A stretch of DNA of 7,052 nucleotides from an uncultured Acidaminococcus sp. (GCA_900770265.1 CAAGJR010000044.1:1-7052); one strand, 5' to 3'; numbered from the stretch's first letter, positions 1 through 6,938 are shown. The notes: a model not told the origin generated them from the sequence alone. Made by a program: numbers and translations.

Positions 1-63
1 CAGCAGGAACAGTACCTTGTGGGAGAAGCGGTGTTTCTTTTCTTGTTTCTCTGTTTCTGGCAA
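1..63 (-). CDS. N-terminus of an unidentified protein, probably membrane-anchored (partial)
   Basis: Reading leftward from a TTG at 63-61, 21 codons stay open to the window edge: MPETEKQEKKHRF followed by SHKVLFLL. The first 13 residues are strongly charged, and the last visible ones turn hydrophobic, as at the start of a transmembrane segment with a cytoplasmic N-terminus. The start rests on an AAAGGAGG site 9 bases upstream and an extended -10 promoter before that. No ATG or GTG in this frame lies at a suitable distance. The gene is divergent from addB and shares its control region. Too little is visible to name a family; a short basic N-terminus before a membrane segment suits many cell-envelope proteins. 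Confidence 0.6.
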   Translation of the reverse strand, partial: MPETEKQEKKHRFSHKVLFLL

Positions 64-72
64 AACAGCCGA

Positions 73-80
73 CCTCCTTT
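73..80 (-). promoter_or_regulatory. Ribosome binding site deciding the TTG start of the leftward gene
   Basis: On the minus strand this reads AAAGGAGG, a near-perfect Shine-Dalgarno sequence, 9 bases before the TTG at 63-61. It is the main reason for accepting a TTG start. Confidence 0.7.
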
Positions 81-94
81 GGTTCCGTCCCTCT

Positions 95-103
95 AGTATA
101 CCA
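95..103 (-). promoter_or_regulatory. Extended -10 promoter for the leftward gene
   Basis: The minus strand reads TGG then TATACT, which matches the extended -10 form TGnTATAAT with one mismatch. No convincing -35 hexamer lies 16-18 bases upstream, as is usual for extended -10 promoters. The predicted transcript start would be near base 88, giving a leader of about 25 bases that contains the AAAGGAGG site. Confidence 0.55.
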
Positions 104-111
104 TAAGCCAC

Positions 112-137
112 GGCCGGGAGGCCAGTGACTGGCGGCC
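112..137. promoter_or_regulatory. Operator-like palindrome in the divergent promoter region
   Basis: Bases 121-133 read GCCAGT-G-ACTGGC, a perfect 6+1+6 inverted repeat. It is flanked by a second pair, GGCCG at 112-116 and CGGCC at 133-137. The palindrome centre at 127 is about 29 bases from the centre of each divergent -10 box, so it covers the -35 region of both promoters. That is a natural place for a shared repressor or activator site. No known operator consensus is recognised, and it does not fit the Bacillus LexA box. Symmetry and position are seen; the binding function is inference. Confidence 0.4.
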
Positions 138-152
138 AAAAGCAAAATACGC

Positions 153-158
153 TACAAT
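153..158 (+). promoter_or_regulatory. Probable -10 box of the addB-addA promoter
   Basis: TACAAT matches the sigma-A type -10 consensus in five of six bases. The expected -35 position around 129-135 falls in the GC-rich palindrome and is poor (CTGGCG with an 18-base spacer at best), so the promoter is either weak or activator-dependent. Transcription would start near 165, giving a leader of about 37 bases to the ATG at 202. If that is right, the GTG at 166 lies at the very 5' end of the transcript and cannot be a start. Confidence 0.45.
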
Positions 159-187
159 AGAAGCAGTGTTTGCGGAAATTTCCCATG

Positions 188-193
188 AAAGGA
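188..193 (+). promoter_or_regulatory. Ribosome binding site deciding the addB start
   Basis: AAAGGA lies 8 bases before the ATG at 202. The frame is open further up to a GTG at 166 and also contains an ATG at 193. The GTG has no Shine-Dalgarno site, and the ATG at 193 overlaps this one. The 202 start is therefore preferred. Confidence 0.6.
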
Positions 194-201
194 TGGTTGC
201 C

Positions 202-3200
202 ATGAGTGGAACGCTGTACAGCCTGCCCCTGGGGGGCTCTATGGAGTCTCGGTTCCTGGAGGAGGCGAAGGCGCACCCGTACCGGGATACCCTGTTCCTG
301 GTGCCCAACCGGTACTACAAGCAGCGGATCGGCCAGAAAGGCGTGGCCAGTGTGGATTCCATTGACAAACTGCCCCGGCTGATTTTGAAATACAATAACC
401 AGGGGCATACGGTGCAGAGCGTCACGGTGCCGGCCCAGCGGAAACTGCTGGAGGATGCCTTGGCAAAAATGGGCGATAAGCTGGACTATTTCCGGTCGCT
501 GAAGGACCGGGATGGGTTCCGGGAGAATCTGCGGACCCTGTTCAACGAATTTACCCGGAGCGGCCTGGACTGGGAAACCTTCCACGAGGCCGTGATGGCC
601 TGGAACCGGACGGGAAGCCTGCAGGAAAAAGACCTGGAACTGGATCAGCTCTATACCATTTATCTGTTCACCCTGCAGCAGCATGACCTGCTGGACCTGA
701 GCCAGCTGTACGCCTATGCGGCCGATGTGCTGGAACAGGGCGGCACTGTGCCCTGGAAGAAGTGCTGCTTCCTGGCGTTCTACCAGTTCAGCCCGGTGCA
801 GCTGCGCCTGGTGAAGGCCCTGGCGAAGGTCTGCGACGTGGACGTGGCCGTGTTCTACGACGCCAAGCGGCCCGAACTGTCTGCGGTGACGGAAAAACTC
901 CGCAGCGACCTGCTGGGGGCGAATTTCAGGGAAGTGAAGGTGGAACCGGACCGGGCCCTGCCGGACGACCTGGCGGCCTTTGACGGGCAGTGGAAGCCCG
1001 GTGCCCGGTGGGGGAAACCGGCCACATCCGTCCACCTGGGAGAAGGAGGCAGCCCGGAAACGGAGATCCGCCTGGCCCTGACTTCCATCAAAAAGAAGCT
1101 GCAGGACGGGGCCTCCCCGGATGATTTCGTGATCATCGTACGGAAGCTGGCGGATTACCAGGGCATCGTCCGGTCGTTCGCCCAGTACGGCATCCCCTGC
1201 CGGCTGCCCCAGGTGACGGGTACGGCGGGCCAGCTCCTGCCGGACTTCATCACAAAGCTGCTGGCGGTGGCCACGGACCGGGAGGACGTGGACAAATGGA
1301 AGGCCCTGCTGGACTGCACCCTCATGGCCCAGCTCTTTGGCGTGGACCGCAGCAGCCTGGAGCAAACGTACAACGACACGTATTTTGCCTCGGCGGACAA
1401 GTACCGCTCTTTCCTGAAGAATCCGGACATCATCAAGAACCGGCAGGTGGTGCGGAAGAAACGGAATGGGCAGAAGGTGGAAGAAGAAACGGTAACCCTG
1501 GATTTCTGGCCGGTGCTGGACTTCTTCCAGAAAGCCCACACGCCCAAAGAGTGGCAGAGCGGCCTGCAGCAGTTCCTGGAGGACTGGCAGCTGCCCCAGA
1601 CCTGGGGGGAACTGTACCGGCAGGACAAGGCGGACCTGCTCCAGGGCAAGGTGCTGGGGGAGACGGAGCAGTTCGTGCAGAAGACCCTGGCCGACCTGGT
1701 GCACAGCATGGAGCAGTGCGGCGAGCAGGACGCTCCCCTGGACCCCAAAGGGTTCCAGACGTTCTGGCAGCAGTCCCTGCAGGGCAAGACCGTCCTGCTG
1801 CAGCAGGGCGACCCCCGGGGCATCCGGGTGCTGGAAGCCGGCTCCGTGGAAGGGGTGGATTTCCCCTACGTGTACATCCTGGGCCTGCGGGAGGGCCTGT
1901 TCCCGGCCATCAAGCGGGAAAGCTGGCTGTACAGCGACAAGGAGCGGGCCATGCTGAACGCCCTGGGCCTGGAACTGACCCTGACGGCCCGGGACCTGGA
2001 GACGGACCGGTACTTCTTCGGGGCATCCGTGGCCCTGGCCACGAAGGAACTGTACTTGAGCTGGTACCGGGACGAGGACGGGGGCCCCAGCTCGTACATC
2101 CAGGAAGTGAAGAATTTCTACGAAGAGGGCAGCCTGCCGGTGACCGTGTACCAGGATGGGCCGGACACCTGCGCCAGCGAGCCTCTTTTGGTGAATCTGC
2201 TGGCGGAACAGAAGGAACTGGGCTCCGAAGAGCAGGCTTTCCTGCTGGATGCGGTGGGGTACGATTTCCCCGACCGGTGCAGCACGGTGACGAAGCGGTG
2301 GGACGGCCCGTGCAGTCCCTGGAACGGGGCAATCAAGCCCGGCACCATCCCCGACCTGAAACCGCCCCTGCATCTGTCGGCCAGCAGCCTGGACGATTAC
2401 CTGCAGTGCCCGTTCGCCATGCTGGTGAAGCGGTACTGGAAGCTGCAGCCCTGGCAGCCCCGGACGGCCTGGCCCACCCCCGATGTGACGGGGACCCTGC
2501 TGCACGAAACCCTGGCCACGTTCCTGGGCGGCTATAAGGACCGGACCCTGGACGGGGTGCCGGAAAAGCAGCTGCAGCAGGAGCTGGAAAATGTCTACGG
2601 AACCCTGTTCCAGAAACAGGTGACGGACGGGAAGATCCCCCAGAGCCCGCTGCTGGACCATATCCGCCAGGTGTACGGCAGCTGGCTGGCCCTCTGGCTC
2701 CATAAGGAAGTAGGCTGCCAGCAGCAGGAAAATCCCAAACAGGCTCCCACTGCCCTGGAATGGTCCTTCGGGCGCCGGGGCAGCCAGTGGCCGGCGCTGA
2801 CCCGGGACGTGGACGGAGAGACGGTGTCCTTCTCCGGGCAGATCGACCGGATCGACACGGACGGCAACCGGTATACGGTGCTGGACTACAAGACCGGTAC
2901 CCCGCCCACGGGCATGGATCTGGCCCAGGGCAAGGTGGTGCAGCTGCCCCTTTATATTGAAGCCCTGGAGAAGCTGGGGAAGGTGCCCCGGGACAAGATC
3001 CTGGGCGGGGGCTATGTGGCCCTGAAGAACGGCGAGCGCACCGGGGGCCTGTGGGCTGCGGCCGTGAAGGATGTGTACCCCTGGATGGCCCGTAAGAAGT
3101 CAAAAAGCCTGGAAGATGTACTGGCCGCAGCGGATGCGTCCATCGCGAAGGTGGTGCAGGGGCTGCGCCAGGGCCAGTTCCCGGCCCGCCCCAACGGCAC

Positions 3201-3279
3201 CTGCCCGAGCTGGTGCCCGGCCAGGGACATCTGCCGGATTTCCGAAAATCCCAATCTGCTGGAACAGGAGGACGAGTAA
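202..3279 (+). CDS. addB: AddB-like subunit of the AddAB helicase-nuclease (PD-(D/E)XK nuclease with Fe-S signature)
   Basis: This is the predicted second subunit of the cytoplasmic AddAB complex, which resects DNA double-strand ends for RecA-dependent repair. The protein is 1025 residues from the ATG at 202, somewhat shorter than Bacillus AddB (about 1166). The N-terminal two thirds look like an inactive helicase fold: FLVPNRY at 32-38 matches the FLVP segment of AddB, and VEGVDFPYVYILGLREGLFP at 549-568 is a typical AddB stretch. The expected Walker A is absent; LPLGGSMES (8-16) stands in its place. The C-terminal RecB-type nuclease shows H768, D882, D895-Y-K897 and Q914-x3-Y918. Four cysteines, C736 and C1001-x3-C1005-x5-C1011, frame it as in iron-sulfur AddB, Cas4 and Dna2 nucleases. 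It is directly followed by and coupled to the AddA gene. Family assignment is firm; subunit naming rests on motifs and gene order. Database pipelines may call it only PD-(D/E)XK nuclease family protein. Confidence 0.9.
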   Translation: MSGTLYSLPLGGSMESRFLEEAKAHPYRDTLFLVPNRYYKQRIGQKGVASVDSIDKLPRLILKYNNQGHTVQSVTVPAQRKLLEDALAKMGDKLDYFRSLKDRDGFRENLRTLFNEFTRSGLDWETFHEAVMAWNRTGSLQEKDLELDQLYTIYLFTLQQHDLLDLSQLYAYAADVLEQGGTVPWKKCCFLAFYQFSPVQLRLVKALAKVCDVDVAVFYDAKRPELSAVTEKLRSDLLGANFREVKVEPDRALPDDLAAFDGQWKPGARWGKPATSVHLGEGGSPETEIRLALTSIKKKLQDGASPDDFVIIVRKLADYQGIVRSFAQYGIPCRLPQVTGTAGQLLPDFITKLLAVATDREDVDKWKALLDCTLMAQLFGVDRSSLEQTYNDTYFASADKYRSFLKNPDIIKNRQVVRKKRNGQKVEEETVTLDFWPVLDFFQKAHTPKEWQSGLQQFLEDWQLPQTWGELYRQDKADLLQGKVLGETEQFVQKTLADLVHSMEQCGEQDAPLDPKGFQTFWQQSLQGKTVLLQQGDPRGIRVLEAGSVEGVDFPYVYILGLREGLFPAIKRESWLYSDKERAMLNALGLELTLTARDLETDRYFFGASVALATKELYLSWYRDEDGGPSSYIQEVKNFYEEGSLPVTVYQDGPDTCASEPLLVNLLAEQKELGSEEQAFLLDAVGYDFPDRCSTVTKRWDGPCSPWNGAIKPGTIPDLKPPLHLSASSLDDYLQCPFAMLVKRYWKLQPWQPRTAWPTPDVTGTLLHETLATFLGGYKDRTLDGVPEKQLQQELENVYGTLFQKQVTDGKIPQSPLLDHIRQVYGSWLALWLHKEVGCQQQENPKQAPTALEWSFGRRGSQWPALTRDVDGETVSFSGQIDRIDTDGNRYTVLDYKTGTPPTGMDLAQGKVVQLPLYIEALEKLGKVPRDKILGGGYVALKNGERTGGLWAAAVKDVYPWMARKKSKSLEDVLAAADASIAKVVQGLRQGQFPARPNGTCPSWCPARDICRISENPNLLEQEDE
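3266..3271 (+). promoter_or_regulatory. Ribosome binding site of addA inside the end of addB
   Basis: A perfect AGGAGG lies within the last codons of addB, 8 bases before the addA ATG at 3280. Ribosomes ending on the TAA at 3277-3279 are placed directly at the next start, which favours balanced output of the two subunits. Confidence 0.85.
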
Positions 3280-6200
3280 ATGGCGAATTTCACACCGCAG
3301 CAGCAACAGGCCATCGAGACCCTGGACCGGAACGTGTCGGTTTCGGCCGGGGCCGGTTCCGGCAAGACCCGGGTGCTGGTGGAACGGTTCCTGAAGATCC
3401 TGGAGGACCGGAAAAAGGAGGTGCTCCAGGCCAAAAAGAACAACGAGACCGTCCAGGCCCCGGTGCTGGAGATTTTGGCCATCACGTTCACCCGGAAGGC
3501 GGCCCGGGAAATGCGGGAACGGGTGCAGAAGGGCATCCGGGCACAGCTGGGGACGGAAACGGACCCGGAAAGCATCGGCTACTGGCAGCAGCAGCTCCAG
3601 CTGGCCGACCGGGCCCCCATCACCACCATCGACAGCTTCTGTTCCCAGGTATTGCGGGAAAACCCGGTGGAAGCGGGGCTGGACCCCAATTTCCAGGTGA
3701 AGGAAGAGTACGAGATCCTGGACTTCTGGCAGAAGGCCACGGATACCTTTGTGGCAGCCGAGACGGAAAAGGCTTCGGAGGAGATCCGGGGCCTGCTGCA
3801 GCTGTACCGGGCCGATGCCCTCAGCCAGAAGCTGTACACGCTGCAGCTGCAGAATGTCCTGCCGGATATCCTGAAGGAAGGGGACCTGGGGGCGCCCTAT
3901 GAAGCGAATCTGGACCAGGAAATGGACCGGCAGATCGCCGTGGAAAGCGCTCTGGATGCCCTGCTGGAGGCACGGGACCAGGTGGGCGCCGGGACCGCCA
4001 CAGGAAAGCTGCTGGAGACCTTGTACGCCAAACGGGATGCTCTCCATCACCTGATCGACGCGCAAAAATACGGCGAGTTCCAAAATCAGCTGAAGGGCCT
4101 GGCGAAACGGGGCAAGGTCAAGGCGCTGGTGGAGGAACTGCAGGAAGCCGTGAAGGCCCTGCTGATCCTGCCCTATGACAAAGCAGGGGCGGAGCAGGCC
4201 CGGTGGTGGCAGAAGCTGCTGACCCGGTACCAGGCGTTCCTGAAACAGCAGGAGGAGCAGCAGGAAATGTACAGCTTCGGCTACCTTTCGGCCAAAGCCG
4301 TGGACCTGCTGGAAAAGGATCCCACCGTGCGCCAGCGGTACCAGAGCCAGTTCAGGTACGTGATGGTGGACGAATTCCAGGACACCAACGACGAGCAGAA
4401 ACGGTTGGTGTACCTGTTGTGCGGCGGCGACAGCCAGGAACTGAAGGGGAAGAACCTGTTCGTGGTGGGGGACGCCAAGCAGAGCATCTACCGGTTCCGG
4501 GGCGCCGACGTGAGCGTGTTCCACCAGGTGCGGCAGGACATTGCCAGAACCGGCGGCGAGAACATCGTCATGGACGACAACTTCCGGTCGGCACCGGAGA
4601 TCATCACGGCCTGCAACACCCTGTTCGACGACCTGCTGGGCCACGATGAGAAATCGGACGTGACGGCCCAGCCCCTTCACGCCCACCAGGCACCCAGTGC
4701 CAAACCGGTATTCCTCGTGCTGGAGAAGGGGGATTGCAGCCTGCCCCAGTGCCAGCAGGCGGAAGGCCGGGTGGTGGCGGAGAAGATCCGGCAGCTGGTG
4801 GCGGACCAGCAGGACCTGCACTACGGGGACGTGGCCATCCTGTTGCCCGCCATCCATCTGGCCCAGCAGTACGAGGAGGCGCTGACGGCCCTGGGCATCA
4901 AGAGCCAGGTCAGCGACGGCAAGGGGTTCTACGACCGGCCCGAGGTGGTGGACCTGATCAATCTGCTGACGGCGGTGCTGAACCCCCGCAAGGAATGGGC
5001 CCTGGCCGGATTCCTGCGCAGCCCCTTTGTGGGCCTGCCCGATACCCAGATCACGGACCTGGTACGGAAACACTGGCCGGAACTGGGCCTGTGGAGAAGT
5101 GTGCAGGAAAGCTTTGATGAGCCCCTGTCCACGGTGCAGGGGAAACTGGCCCGGCTGCAGCTGCTGGCAGACAATCTGAGCCTGCCGGAACTGCTGGACG
5201 CCATCCAGGAGGAATTCGCCCTGGAGCCCACGCTGCTGCGCCAGAAGGGGGGCCGGGAAAAGCTGGCCAACTACCGGAAGCTGCGGGCCATGGCCGTGAA
5301 CGATGCCATGGAAAAGGGCAGCACGGCCCGGGACTTCCTGGCCCGGCTGAACCTGATGCGCAGCCTGGCCGCCCGGGAAAGCGCCGCCAACCAGGAGGAC
5401 GACCCGGAGGCCGTGAAGATCATGACCATCCACAAGTCCAAGGGCCTGGAGTTCCCGGCGGTGTTCCTGCCCGACCTGGCCAAAAAGGACCCTGCCGACA
5501 CCCTGGGGCTGCAGTTCCTGCCCAAAGTGGGGTTCGGGGTGAAGGTGCCCGATGGCCAGGGGGGCATGGTGGAGACGTCCGTCTATACGGCGGCCAAAAC
5601 AGAACGACAGAAGTTGGAATTTGCGGAAAAGCACCGGCAGCTGTACGTGGCCATGACCCGGGCGGAAAAGTACCTGTACCTGGTGAATGTGGACTCCTCG
5701 AAGAAAGATGGGAAGGACAGGGCGGCCCACGAGAACTGGGGCCAGGCCATTCAGCGGGTGTTCGCACCCGACGGGCCCAACGGGGGCCAGATGGACTGGG
5801 AGGAACGGGAGGTGGACAAAGTGCTGGCGCAGGCGCCCGACGGGGCTGCCGGTACCGGGACTACGGCGTTCACCCTGGACCCGGCGGTGTATGACCGGAT
5901 CAAACCCGTGACCGTGCCCCGGCAGCTGCAGCTTTCGGCCAGCGCCCTGCTGGAATACGACAGCTGCCCCCGGAGCTATTACTACCATTATGTGCAGCAG
6001 ATGCCGGGCATCGATCCGGAAGTGGCCGGCAGCGGTACGGGACGGATCAACGCCATCGAGCTGGGGACGTACGTGCACAAGGTGCTGGAACTGCAGGAAA
6101 AGGGCAGGAGCCGGGACGAGGCCCTGGACCAGGCCCTGGACGTGGTGAAGAGGGACAGCAGCCGGCAGCCGGGGGAGGACCCGGACCAGGAGGAGACCCT

Positions 6201-6717
6201 GACGAAGGCAAAAAAGGCCACGTTCCGGCGGGAAGGGGCGAAGCTGGTGGACGCGTACTGCGCCAGCCCCCTGTACCAGACCATCAAGGGATACAAGGCC
6301 CAGGCGGAGCAGGAATTCCTGCTGCCGCTCTACACGTTCCCGGAGGGCACCGTGGTGTTCAACGGCAGCATCGACCGGCTGGTGGACCTGGGCGGGGACC
6401 GGCTGGGCATCGTGGACTACAAGACGGGGCATCCGCCCACAGGGGGTGAGGAGAAGCAGGGCTACACCCGGCAGCTCACCATCTACGCCAAAGCGGCGGA
6501 AACCCTGTACCCGGGCAAGCAGGTGGCCTGGGCCCGGCTGCATTTCCTGCAGGACTGCAGCGCCTGGGAACTGAAAGACCGGGACCAGGAAGAGAAAAAA
6601 CTGGAACAGCTGCTGCAAAACCTGTTACAATATAAAGATGAACAGGATTTTCCTGTGATCAAAACCAGTTGCACCTATTGCCCGTACAGTTATTTTTGCA
6701 AGGGCTGCGAGCCATAA
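3280..6717 (+). CDS. addA: AddA-like UvrD/Rep-family helicase-nuclease subunit
   Basis: This is the ATP-driven motor and second nuclease of the AddAB end-resection complex, 1145 residues (Bacillus AddA is about 1232). All superfamily 1A helicase motifs are present: Q motif FTPQQQQAIE (4-13), Walker A SAGAGSGKT (22-30), motif Ia AITFTRKAAREM (67-78), TIDSF (116-120), Walker B VDEFQDTN (363-370, catalytic D364-E365), motif III VVGDAKQSIYRFRGAD (395-410), motif IV DDNFRS (432-437), motif V TIHKSKGLEFP (716-726) and motif VI LYVAMTRAEK (788-797). The C-terminal nuclease has H933, D1032, D1046-Y-K1048 and Q1065-x3-Y1069, so it should be active. Unusually for AddA it also has C896 and C1131-x2-C1134-x5-C1140, the iron-sulfur pattern known from Bacillus AddB. 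PcrA or UvrD is excluded by the nuclease domain. RecB is less likely because no recC or recD is adjacent and the partner resembles AddB. Confidence 0.93.
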   Translation: MANFTPQQQQAIETLDRNVSVSAGAGSGKTRVLVERFLKILEDRKKEVLQAKKNNETVQAPVLEILAITFTRKAAREMRERVQKGIRAQLGTETDPESIGYWQQQLQLADRAPITTIDSFCSQVLRENPVEAGLDPNFQVKEEYEILDFWQKATDTFVAAETEKASEEIRGLLQLYRADALSQKLYTLQLQNVLPDILKEGDLGAPYEANLDQEMDRQIAVESALDALLEARDQVGAGTATGKLLETLYAKRDALHHLIDAQKYGEFQNQLKGLAKRGKVKALVEELQEAVKALLILPYDKAGAEQARWWQKLLTRYQAFLKQQEEQQEMYSFGYLSAKAVDLLEKDPTVRQRYQSQFRYVMVDEFQDTNDEQKRLVYLLCGGDSQELKGKNLFVVGDAKQSIYRFRGADVSVFHQVRQDIARTGGENIVMDDNFRSAPEIITACNTLFDDLLGHDEKSDVTAQPLHAHQAPSAKPVFLVLEKGDCSLPQCQQAEGRVVAEKIRQLVADQQDLHYGDVAILLPAIHLAQQYEEALTALGIKSQVSDGKGFYDRPEVVDLINLLTAVLNPRKEWALAGFLRSPFVGLPDTQITDLVRKHWPELGLWRSVQESFDEPLSTVQGKLARLQLLADNLSLPELLDAIQEEFALEPTLLRQKGGREKLANYRKLRAMAVNDAMEKGSTARDFLARLNLMRSLAARESAANQEDDPEAVKIMTIHKSKGLEFPAVFLPDLAKKDPADTLGLQFLPKVGFGVKVPDGQGGMVETSVYTAAKTERQKLEFAEKHRQLYVAMTRAEKYLYLVNVDSSKKDGKDRAAHENWGQAIQRVFAPDGPNGGQMDWEEREVDKVLAQAPDGAAGTGTTAFTLDPAVYDRIKPVTVPRQLQLSASALLEYDSCPRSYYYHYVQQMPGIDPEVAGSGTGRINAIELGTYVHKVLELQEKGRSRDEALDQALDVVKRDSSRQPGEDPDQEETLTKAKKATFRREGAKLVDAYCASPLYQTIKGYKAQAEQEFLLPLYTFPEGTVVFNGSIDRLVDLGGDRLGIVDYKTGHPPTGGEEKQGYTRQLTIYAKAAETLYPGKQVAWARLHFLQDCSAWELKDRDQEEKKLEQLLQNLLQYKDEQDFPVIKTSCTYCPYSYFCKGCEP
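6623..6631 (+). promoter_or_regulatory. Possible internal extended -10 near the 3' end of addA
   Basis: TGT followed by TACAAT forms an extended -10 in a locally AT-rich part of addA. There is no clear -35, and the next gene starts more than 300 bases away across a structured repeat. It may simply be codon choice in an AT-richer tail. Confidence 0.2.
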
Positions 6718-6721
6718 ACGG

Positions 6722-6850
6722 ATTTGTCCTTCCCTGAAAGGGAAGGGGGACCGTCCGAATGGACGGTGGATGGGTTTTTACCTCGTACCTTTCGTGTAAA
6801 ACCCCCTACCCGCTATCGCGGGTCCTTTCCCCCTTTCAGGGGGACACAAA
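6722..6850. repeat. Large palindromic REP/MITE-like intergenic element
   Basis: The element begins 5 bases after the addA stop. The outer arms pair: TTTGT (6723-6727) with ACAAA (6846-6850), and CCCTGAAAGGG (6732-6742) with CCCTTTCAGGG (6831-6841). Each arm also folds on itself: CCTTCCCT/AGGGAAGG (6728-6735 and 6739-6746) on the left, CCCCC/GGGGG (6829-6833 and 6839-6843) on the right. Between the arms lie three more hairpins: ACCGTCC-GAAT-GGACGGT (6750-6767), GGGTTTTTAC with GTAAAACCC (6772-6781 and 6796-6804, one bulged T), and ACCCGC-TATC-GCGGGT (6808-6823). This nested layout is typical of dispersed non-coding repeats in gut Firmicutes. With only one copy in view, the repeat status is inference. 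It could also stabilise or end the addBA transcript, although no T run follows a hairpin at canonical spacing. An open frame at 6724-6918 crosses it and is not a gene. Confidence 0.65.
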
Positions 6851-6886
6851 CCCGTTCCCGGCCACCCCGGAGGGCTGTTTGTTCCT

Positions 6887-6902
6887 GCCGGCGTCAGCCG
6901 GC
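6887..6902. repeat. Small GC hairpin
   Basis: GCCGGC-GTCA-GCCGGC forms a perfect 6-bp stem with a 4-base loop; each half is itself palindromic. No T run follows, so it is not a simple intrinsic terminator. It may be a second small REP-like unit or a remnant next to the larger element. Confidence 0.4.
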
Positions 6903-6913
6903 TTCCATCGGCG

Positions 6914-6934
6914 TATGACATATGACGTATGACT
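6914..6934 (+). repeat. Three tandem 7-base repeats TATGACN
   Basis: TATGACA, TATGACG and TATGACT lie head to tail and are followed by a degenerate fourth start (TATCAA). The array ends 4 bases before the AAGGAGG site of the next gene. The TATGAC units resemble weak -10 boxes, but no good -35 is found at the right distance. It may be a regulatory array or a slippage-prone microsatellite. Confidence 0.6.
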
Positions 6935-6938
6935 TATC

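Noticed and set aside
166..201. Upstream start of addB at GTG 166 or ATG 193
   Set aside because: The GTG lacks a Shine-Dalgarno site and lies at the predicted transcript start. The ATG at 193 overlaps the AAAGGA that serves the ATG at 202.
64..201. SOS (LexA) box controlling addBA
   Set aside because: No GAAC-N4-GTTC or similar Gram-positive LexA site is present; the palindrome GCCAGT-G-ACTGGC does not match it.
1296..2537. A 413-codon frame on the plus strand inside addB
   Set aside because: The product is dominated by G, P, A and R, as expected of a shifted frame in GC-rich coding DNA, and it lies wholly within the well-supported addB.
3100..6618. An antisense open frame of 1172 codons running across nearly all of addA and into addB
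   Set aside because: It shares codon boundaries with addA, so its stops would be sense TTA, CTA or TCA codons, which this GC-rich gene avoids. It begins just beside the TTA codon near 6624 and ends at the TCA codon at 3100. The translation is a low-complexity product rich in H, Q, L, V and G with no recognisable domain and no convincing ribosome site.
6750..6779. Intrinsic terminator: hairpin ACCGTCC-GAAT-GGACGGT followed by TTTTT
   Set aside because: Seven bases (GGATGGG) separate the stem from the T run, and the Ts pair in the next hairpin, so it does not fit the canonical design. Termination by the whole element remains possible.
6724..6918. A 64-codon frame in the intergenic region after addA
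   Set aside because: It reads through the palindromic element and the GC hairpin, has no ribosome site, and its composition (R, P, S, G) mirrors the repeat. It is the kind of spurious small protein often annotated over such repeats.
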